Shown: positions 58,979 to 64,000 of the stretch, piece by piece | Numbering within the stretch: the first letter of the stretch is position 1 | Layout of the letters: every line of letters starts with the position of its first letter | Assembly (NCBI GenBank): GCA_016702555.1 | Contig: JADJDV010000002.1 | Span: 186,001 to 250,000 of the forward strand | Direction of reading: 5' to 3' | DNA: 64,000 nt | Source of the DNA: Burkholderiales bacterium | Lineage (GTDB): Bacteria; Pseudomonadota; Gammaproteobacteria; Burkholderiales; Burkholderiaceae_C | Program-made: the position numbers and the translations under genes | The notes under the pieces: model-generated | What the model was told of the DNA's origin: nothing | Databases searched by the model: none | What the model saw: the letters and a program-made list of their open reading frames with translations, nothing else

Positions 58979-60451
58979 ATGAAAATTGATCACTTCATCA
59001 ACGGCAAACCGCTCGCTGGCGACACCTATTTCGAGACCGTCAACCCCGCCACGCAGCAGGTGCTGGCCGAAGTGGCGGCGGGTGGCGAGGCCGAAGTCCA
59101 CGCCGCCGTCGCCGCCGCCAAGGCCGCCTTCCCCGCCTGGGCCGGCCTGCCCGCCACCGAGCGTGCCAAGAAAATTCGTGCGCTCGGCGAGCTGATCGCG
59201 AAGCACGTGCCCGAGATCGCCAAGACCGAAACCGACGACACCGGCCAGACCATCAGCCAAACGGGCAAGCAGCTGGTGCCGCGCGCGGCCGACAACTTCA
59301 GCTACTTCGCCGAGATGTGCACGCGCGTCGACGGTCACACCTACCCGACGCCCACGCACCTGAACTACACGCTGTTCCACCCCGTTGGCGTGTGCGCACT
59401 GATCAGCCCGTGGAACGTGCCCTTCATGACGGCGACGTGGAAAGTGGCGCCGTGTCTCGCCTTCGGCAACACGGCGGTGCTGAAGATGAGCGAGCTGTCG
59501 CCGCTGACCGCGGCGCGACTGGGCGAGCTGGCGTTGGAAGCGGGCATCCCCGCCGGCGTGCTGAACGTGGTGCACGGCTTCGGCAAGGACGCCGGCGAGC
59601 CGCTGGTGGCGCACCCCGACGTGCGGGCGATCTCGTTCACCGGCTCGACCGCCACCGGCAACCGCATCGTCAAGACCGCGGGCCTGAAGAAATTCAGCAT
59701 GGAGCTGGGCGGCAAAAGCCCGTTCGTGATCTTCGACGACGCCGACCTGGACCGGGCGCTGGATGCGGCGCTGTTCATGAGCTTCAGCAACAACGGCGAG
59801 CGCTGCACGGCGGGCAGCCGCATCCTGGTGCAGCAAAGCATCTACGCCGACTTTGCGGCCAGGTTTGCCGAGCGCGCCAAGAAGATCGTCGTCGGCGACC
59901 CTCAGGACGAGAAAACCATCATCGGCCCGATGATTTCGCAAGGGCACCTCGCCAAGGTGCGCGGCTACATCGAGCTGGGGCCGAAAGAAGGCGCCACGCT
60001 GCTGTGCGGCGGCATCGACCGCCCCAACTACGCGCCCGAATTGTCCGCGCGCGTCGCCAAGGGCAACTACGTCTGGCCCACGGTGTTCGCCGACGTCGAC
60101 AACCGCATGCGCATCGCGCAGGAAGAAATCTTCGGCCCCGTCGCCTGCCTGATCCCGTTCAAGGACGAGGTCGATGCGATCGAGAAGGCCAACGACATCG
60201 ACTACGGCCTGTCCAGCTACGTGTGGACCGAGAACATCGGCCGTGCCCACCGCGTGGCTGCTGCCATCGAGGCGGGCATGTGCTTCGTCAACAGCCAGAA
60301 CGTGCGCGACCTGCGCCAACCTTTCGGCGGCACCAAGGCATCGGGCACGGGGCGCGAAGGCGGCACCTGGAGCTACGAGGTGTTCCTGGAGCCGAAGAAC
60401 GTCGCGGTGTCGATGGGCAGCCACCATATTCCCCACTGGGGTGCGGCGTAA
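58979..60451 (+). CDS. hpaE: 5-carboxymethyl-2-hydroxymuconate semialdehyde dehydrogenase
   Basis: The 490-residue NAD-dependent aldehyde dehydrogenase oxidises the ring-cleavage semialdehyde. Visible motifs: LISPWNVPFMTATWKVAPCL (cofactor), ISFTGSTATGNRIVK, MELGGKSPFVIFDDADLD (catalytic Glu), FSNNGERCTAGSRI (catalytic Cys) and QEEIFGPVACLIPF. The overall sequence and operon position between hpaG2 and hpaD identify HpaE. Confidence 0.94.
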   Translation: MKIDHFINGKPLAGDTYFETVNPATQQVLAEVAAGGEAEVHAAVAAAKAAFPAWAGLPATERAKKIRALGELIAKHVPEIAKTETDDTGQTISQTGKQLVPRAADNFSYFAEMCTRVDGHTYPTPTHLNYTLFHPVGVCALISPWNVPFMTATWKVAPCLAFGNTAVLKMSELSPLTAARLGELALEAGIPAGVLNVVHGFGKDAGEPLVAHPDVRAISFTGSTATGNRIVKTAGLKKFSMELGGKSPFVIFDDADLDRALDAALFMSFSNNGERCTAGSRILVQQSIYADFAARFAERAKKIVVGDPQDEKTIIGPMISQGHLAKVRGYIELGPKEGATLLCGGIDRPNYAPELSARVAKGNYVWPTVFADVDNRMRIAQEEIFGPVACLIPFKDEVDAIEKANDIDYGLSSYVWTENIGRAHRVAAAIEAGMCFVNSQNVRDLRQPFGGTKASGTGREGGTWSYEVFLEPKNVAVSMGSHHIPHWGAA

Positions 60452-60493
60452 ACGCCGACCCCAAAGGGCGTCCTGACGACCACCCCACCCCGA

Positions 60494-60514
60494 CCCTCCC
60501 CGTCAAGGGGAGGG
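60494..60514. repeat. Hairpin between hpaE and hpaD
   Basis: CCCTCCCC-GTCAA-GGGGAGGG forms an 8-bp stem in the 86-bp gap, without a T-run. It is similar in type to the CTCCC palindromes elsewhere in the window. Confidence 0.5.
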
Positions 60515-60537
60515 CCACGAAACAGGAGACAAACGAT

Positions 60538-61461
60538 ATGGGACAACTCGCACTTGCCGCCAAGATCACCCACGTGCCGAGCATGTATCTGAGCGAACTG
60601 CCTGGCGAGCGCCACGGCACGCGCCAGGACGCCATCGACGGTCACATCGAAATCGGCCGCCGCTGCCGCGCGCTGGGTGTGGACACGCTGGTGGTGTTCG
60701 ACACGCACTGGCTGGTCAATGCCAACTACCACCTCAACTGCGCGCCGCACTGGGAGGGCGTGTACACCAGCAACGAGCTGCCGCATTTCATCAGCAACCT
60801 GCCCTTCGCCTTCTCGGGCAATCCCGAGCTGGGCCGCATCCTGGCCCAGGCGTGCAACGAGCAGGGCGTGGAAACGCTGGCGCACGACGCCACCACGCTG
60901 GCGCCCGAATACGGCACGCTGGTGCCGATGCGCTACATGAATGAAGACCAGCACTTCAAAGTGGTGTCGGTATCGGCCATGTGCACCAGTCACTACCTGA
61001 ACGACAGCGCCCGACTGGGGTGGGCCATGCGCGAGGCGGTGGAGAAGCATTACGACGGCAAGGTTGCGTTCCTGGCCAGCGGCTCGCTGTCGCACCGCTT
61101 TGCGCAGAACGGCCTGGCACCCGAGTTCGCCTTCAAGATCTGGAGCCCCTTCCTTGAAAAGCTGGACGCCGAGGTGGTGCAGATGTGGCAGCAGGGCCAG
61201 TGGGCTGACTTCTGCGGCATGCTGCCCGAGTACGCCGCCAAGGGCCACGGCGAGGGCTTCATGCACGACACGGCCATGCTGCTGGGCGCGCTGGGCTGGT
61301 CGGCTTACGACGGCAAGGTGGAGGTGATCACGCCCTACTTCGCGGCCTCCGGCACGGGGCAGATCAACGCCGTGTTCCCGGTGACGCCGCAGGACGGATA
61401 CGCCGTGCCACAACCCGAGGCGTCGCGCGCCAGCAGCTACAAAGCATTCCCCCGCCTTTAA
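60538..61461 (+). CDS. hpaD: 3,4-dihydroxyphenylacetate 2,3-dioxygenase (class III extradiol)
   Basis: The 307-residue iron enzyme opens homoprotocatechuate by meta-cleavage. LigB-superfamily features are ITHVPSMYLSELPGERHG (metal His), LVVFDTHWLVNANYHLN (His), and FLASGSLSHRFAQNG, with VMCTSHYL-like VSAMCTSHYLNDS in the centre. ATG 60538 is preceded by CAGGAGAC. It is the central catabolic enzyme of the operon. Confidence 0.93.
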   Translation: MGQLALAAKITHVPSMYLSELPGERHGTRQDAIDGHIEIGRRCRALGVDTLVVFDTHWLVNANYHLNCAPHWEGVYTSNELPHFISNLPFAFSGNPELGRILAQACNEQGVETLAHDATTLAPEYGTLVPMRYMNEDQHFKVVSVSAMCTSHYLNDSARLGWAMREAVEKHYDGKVAFLASGSLSHRFAQNGLAPEFAFKIWSPFLEKLDAEVVQMWQQGQWADFCGMLPEYAAKGHGEGFMHDTAMLLGALGWSAYDGKVEVITPYFAASGTGQINAVFPVTPQDGYAVPQPEASRASSYKAFPRL

Positions 61462-61474
61462 CCCTGGACGCGCC

Positions 61475-61933
61475 ATGCCGCACCTCGTGATTCTTTACAC
61501 CGGCAACCTAGACGCCGTCGTCGACATGCCCGCGCTGTGCCGCGAACTGGCCGACACCATGCTGGCCGTGCGCGATGAGGCCGGCGCGCAGGTCTTTCCG
61601 ACCGGCGGCACGCGCGTTCTGGCCTACCCGGCGCCGCACTTCGCCGTGGCCGATGGTGGCGCGGCGGGGCGCGCGGCGGGCGCGGGTAAAACCGGCGTGT
61701 CGTCGGGCGATCCGGGTGAGTACGGCTTCATGTACCTCAACCTGCGCATGGGCCGTGGGCGCACCAACGCTACACAAACAAGAGCTGGCAGCGCGTTGCT
61801 GACCAGCGCCAGAGCCCGATTGGATGCTGTAATGGCGACGCGCCACATCGGCCTCACGGTGCAGGTCGACGAAGGCCCCGAGGTGTTCGACGCCAAGCAC
61901 AGCACGCTCCATCCCCTCTTCAAGAAGAACTGA
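61475..61933 (+). CDS. hpaF: 5-carboxymethyl-2-hydroxymuconate delta-isomerase
   Basis: The 152-residue tautomerase-like enzyme begins MPHLVILYTGNL (catalytic Pro2 after Met removal) and ends DEGPEVFDAKHSTLHPLF, both typical of HpaF/CHMI. FPTGGTRVLAYPAPHFAVAD is conserved. Compared with the family, which is about 125-130 residues, it has an extra segment rich in Gly-Ala (about residues 61-81) and a diverged middle (TNATQTRAGSALL) that may derive from a dispersed repeat. It lies 13 bp after hpaD. Confidence 0.87.
   Translation: MPHLVILYTGNLDAVVDMPALCRELADTMLAVRDEAGAQVFPTGGTRVLAYPAPHFAVADGGAAGRAAGAGKTGVSSGDPGEYGFMYLNLRMGRGRTNATQTRAGSALLTSARARLDAVMATRHIGLTVQVDEGPEVFDAKHSTLHPLFKKN
61780..61835. 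repeat. Possible dispersed-repeat-derived segment inside hpaF
   Basis: AAGAGCTGGCAGCGCGTTGC, then GCGCCAGAGCCCGATTGGAT and GCTGTAA resemble a degraded AGCTATT-type element in reverse orientation and are less G+C-rich than their surroundings. Frame is kept. Confidence 0.35.
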
Positions 61934-61936
61934 CCC

Positions 61937-62752
61937 ATGCTGACCCCCGAACAGATCGACCAGCTAGCCGCCGAGTTGCAGCAGAGCGACGCCACGCGCA
62001 CGCCCGTCGAGCATTTCTCCAAGCGTTTTCCCGGTATGACGATCGAGGACGGCTACCGCATCAGCCGCGCCTGGGTGGCACGCCAGTTGGCCGAGGGCCG
62101 TCAGGTGATCGGCCACAAGATCGGCCTGACCTCGCGCGCCATGCAGATCAGCAGCCAGATCGACGAGCCGGATTACGGCACGCTGCTCGACTCGATGCTG
62201 TTCGCCTGCACGCCGGGGCAGGTGCTGGAGATTCCGGCCAGCCGCTTCATTGCGCCGCGCGTCGAGATGGAGTTGGCTTTCGTGCTCAAGTCCGATCTCA
62301 AAGGCCCGGATGTCGATGTGGAGCAAGTGCTGGCGGCCACCGACTACGTCACGCCCGCCATCGAAATCATCGACGCCCGCATTGAGCAGTTCGACCGCCA
62401 CACCCAGGTGATGCGCAAGGTGTTCGACACCATCAGCGACAACGCCGCCAACGCCGGCATCGTGGTCGGCGCTGGCCGCGCCGATGCGCGCGCCATCGAC
62501 AGGCCCTGGGTCGGCGCCATCCTGCGCTGCAACGGCGTGGTCGAAGAGACGGGCCTGGCCGCCGGCGTGCAGGGCGACCCGGCCATCGGCATCGCCTGGC
62601 TGGCCAACAAGCTGGCGCCCTGGGGCGAGTCGCTGCAGGCGGGGCAGATCGTGCTGGCCGGCTCCTTCACCCGCCCGGTGGCGGCCAAGGCGGGCGACGT
62701 GTTCGAGGCCGACTACGGGCCGCTCGGCACGCTGGCGTTCAAGTTCGTTTGA
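61937..62752 (+). CDS. hpaH: 2-oxohept-4-ene-1,7-dioate hydratase
   Basis: The 271-residue enzyme hydrates 2-oxohept-4-enedioate. It belongs to the FAH-fold hydratase group: FPGMTIEDGYRISRAWVARQ, VIGHKIGLTSRAMQISSQID, FIAPRVEMELAFVLKSDL (metal-binding ExE) and PAIGIAWLANKLAPWGESLQ, LAGSFTRPV. Start and length match HpaH. Three bp separate it from hpaF. Confidence 0.93.
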   Translation: MLTPEQIDQLAAELQQSDATRTPVEHFSKRFPGMTIEDGYRISRAWVARQLAEGRQVIGHKIGLTSRAMQISSQIDEPDYGTLLDSMLFACTPGQVLEIPASRFIAPRVEMELAFVLKSDLKGPDVDVEQVLAATDYVTPAIEIIDARIEQFDRHTQVMRKVFDTISDNAANAGIVVGAGRADARAIDRPWVGAILRCNGVVEETGLAAGVQGDPAIGIAWLANKLAPWGESLQAGQIVLAGSFTRPVAAKAGDVFEADYGPLGTLAFKFV

Positions 62753-62765
62753 GAACAAGGCACCC

Positions 62766-63596
62766 ATGCAAACCCCGCGCAACACTTTCAAGCAGGCCAT
62801 GGCCGAAGGCCGCACCCAGATCGGCCTGTGGGCCGCGCTGGCCGACGCCTACAGCACCGAGCTGATCGCCGGCATCGGCTACGACTGGCTGCTGCTGGAC
62901 GGCGAGCACGCGCCCAACGACGTGCGCAGCGTGCTGGCGCAGCTGCAGGCCGTGGCCAGCGCGCAGCAGGCCTTGGGCGACGCGCGCTCGCACCCCGTGG
63001 TGCGCGTGCCGCTGGGCACGGGCGAGGCGGGCACGGCCATCATCAAGCAATACCTTGATCTGGGCGCACAGACGATTCTGGTGCCCATGGTCGACACGCC
63101 CGAGCAGGCCGCGCAGGTGGTGGCCGCCGCACGCTACGCGCCCGCCGGCGTGCGCGGCATGGGCAACGCGCTGGCGCGCGCGTCGCGCTGGCAGGCGTAC
63201 CCAAGCTACGTGCACGAGGCCAACGAACAGGTCTGCGTGCTGGTGCAGGCCGAGACGGTGACGGCCATGCAGCACCTGGACGCCATTGCCGCCACGCCCG
63301 GCGTCGACGGCGTGTTCATCGGCCCGGCCGACCTGAGCGCGAGCATGGGCCACCCGGGCAACCCGATGCACGCCGACGTGCAGGCGGCCATCGAGGACGG
63401 CATCGCCCGCATCCTGAAGGCCGGCAAGGCGCCGGGCATCCTGGCCACCAGCGAGCCGCAGGCGCGCAAGTGGCTGGCCGCCGGCGCGCGCTTCGTCGCC
63501 GTGGGCGCCGACACCATGCTGCTCGACAGCGGCGCGCGGCAGTTGCTGGCCTTATATAAGGGCGGCGCGGGTGTGGCGGGCCCGTCCAGCTATTGA
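62766..63596 (+). CDS. hpaI: 4-hydroxy-2-oxoheptanedioate aldolase
   Basis: The 276-residue class II pyruvate aldolase splits 4-hydroxy-2-oxoheptane-1,7-dioate to pyruvate and succinic semialdehyde. Motifs: QIGLWAALADAYSTELIAGI, YDWLLLDGEHAPNDVRSVLA (catalytic His), VRVPLGTGEAGTAIIKQYLD, GARTILVP-like GAQTILVPMVD (metal Glu in QAETVTAMQHL) and GVDGVFIGPADLSASMG. It starts 13 bp after hpaH and ends the core pathway genes seen here. Confidence 0.94.
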   Translation: MQTPRNTFKQAMAEGRTQIGLWAALADAYSTELIAGIGYDWLLLDGEHAPNDVRSVLAQLQAVASAQQALGDARSHPVVRVPLGTGEAGTAIIKQYLDLGAQTILVPMVDTPEQAAQVVAAARYAPAGVRGMGNALARASRWQAYPSYVHEANEQVCVLVQAETVTAMQHLDAIAATPGVDGVFIGPADLSASMGHPGNPMHADVQAAIEDGIARILKAGKAPGILATSEPQARKWLAAGARFVAVGADTMLLDSGARQLLALYKGGAGVAGPSSY

Positions 63597-63610
63597 CGCC
63601 GGCAAGATGG

Positions 63611-63670
63611 GTGTCAAATCGGCCGCCAGTGACCGTCCATCAAACGCAAGCAGCTATTGAATCAGGAGTT
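63611..63670. repeat. Dispersed AGCTATT-type element, copy D
   Basis: GTGTCAAATCGGCCGCCAGT, then ATCAAACGCAAGCAGCTATT and GAATCAGGAG. This intergenic copy is the clearest of the family and supplies the CAGGAG that may serve as ribosome site of the next gene. Confidence 0.6.
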
Positions 63671-63675
63671 ATCGC

Positions 63676-64000
63676 ATGTTGCAGACCGTCTCTCCCGCTC
63701 AAACCGCAGCCGTGCATCCTGACGAATGGGCAGCGCGCGTGCAACTGGCCGCCTGCTACCGCATCTTCGCCCTGCTCGGCTGGACCGAGATGATCTACAA
63801 CCACATCACGCTGCGTGTGCCGGGCAGCGCGACCGGTGGTGAGAAGCATTTCCTCATCAACCCCTTCGGCCTGCACTACAACGAAGTCACGGCCAGCAAC
63901 CTGGTCAAGGTGAACCTGGCCGGCGACATCCTGGACGGCTCGAAGCACCCGATCAATCCCGCCGGCTACGTGCTGCACAGCACCATCCACGGCGGCGTGG
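63676..64000 (+). CDS. Class II aldolase/adducin-family protein, N-terminal part
   Basis: The visible 108 residues (MLQTVSPAQTAAVHPDEWAA, then LAACYRIFALLGWTEMIYNH and FLINPFGLHYNEVTASNLVK) match the start of class II aldolase/adducin proteins, zinc-dependent aldolases or decarboxylases; the zinc histidines are in LHSTIHGG at the window edge. ATG 63676 follows CAGGAGTTATCGC. It lies 79 bp after hpaI and may be part of the operon; the substrate cannot be told from this fragment. Confidence 0.85.
   Translation, partial: MLQTVSPAQTAAVHPDEWAARVQLAACYRIFALLGWTEMIYNHITLRVPGSATGGEKHFLINPFGLHYNEVTASNLVKVNLAGDILDGSKHPINPAGYVLHSTIHGGV

Noticed and set aside
1..64000. tRNA, rRNA and riboswitch genes, prophage or conjugative genes
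   Set aside because: No cloverleaf-like sequence, rRNA motif, integrase, transposase or phage structural gene was recognised in any intergenic region or frame.

Overview
The window is a dense, very G+C-rich stretch of chromosome. Gene families, gene order and repeats suggest a betaproteobacterium of the order Burkholderiales, most likely Comamonadaceae: a Bug/TctC-type solute receptor, ilvE next to a small CHCC zinc-finger protein, def-fmt beside LysM-dprA-smg, mreBCD-mrdA beside gatCAB, and dispersed AGCTATT-type repeats. This placement is inference from gene content; no rRNA or tRNA gene was seen. Genes are packed with many 1-8 nt overlaps, and no gene-free stretch exceeds 300 bases.

Layout. 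0-3.6 kb: a minus-strand tricarballylate-like cluster (Bug receptor, AstE/AspA-type hydrolase, LysR regulator, partial tcuA). 3.7-7.9 kb: an NlpE-like exported protein, pyrF, serC and serA. 7.9-10.3 kb: two type II toxin-antitoxin pairs either side of purC, each with an inverted-repeat operator. 10.3-17.1 kb: fba, two tandem PAP2 phosphatases, pyk, a phospholipase-D/cardiolipin-synthase protein and pgk. 17.3-23.7 kb: azlD-azlC, fmt (frameshifted as given), a lipoprotein and def on minus; a LysM protein, dprA and smg on plus. 23.9-30.4 kb: katA and the rod-shape genes mrdA-mreD-mreC-mreB. 30.6-33.9 kb: gatCAB, with a dispersed repeat inserted in frame in gatB. 33.9-38.3 kb: a DUF4124-type protein, pyrE, xth, an MBL-fold hydrolase, a LuxR-type and a Crp-type regulator.

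38.4-43.5 kb holds the most unusual locus: a tight minus-strand operon of a class III nucleotide cyclase (TolB-like and TPR-rich C-terminus), a vanadium-haloperoxidase/PAP2-like protein with a Gly-Ala-Ser tandem repeat, and a subtilisin-like protease with a complete catalytic set. It converges on a Crp-family regulator that keeps the cyclic-nucleotide pocket residues. 43.6-52.7 kb: AmpG-like permease, a two-component system with a TTTAC direct repeat upstream, WaaL-like ligase, zinc-finger protein, glycosyltransferase, ilvE and radA. 52.9-56.8 kb: an MFS transporter, wrbA, a LysR gene broken by an internal deletion, and a nitronate-monooxygenase family gene.

56.9-64 kb is a homoprotocatechuate (3,4-dihydroxyphenylacetate) meta-cleavage operon: hpaR, hpaG1, hpaG2, hpaE, hpaD, hpaF, hpaH, hpaI and a truncated class II aldolase gene. 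HpaD opens the ring, HpaE oxidises the semialdehyde, HpaG decarboxylates and HpaF isomerises, HpaH hydrates, and HpaI cleaves to pyruvate and succinic semialdehyde. hpaR has a perfect 24-bp palindrome overlapping its start codon and is probably read from a leaderless transcript.
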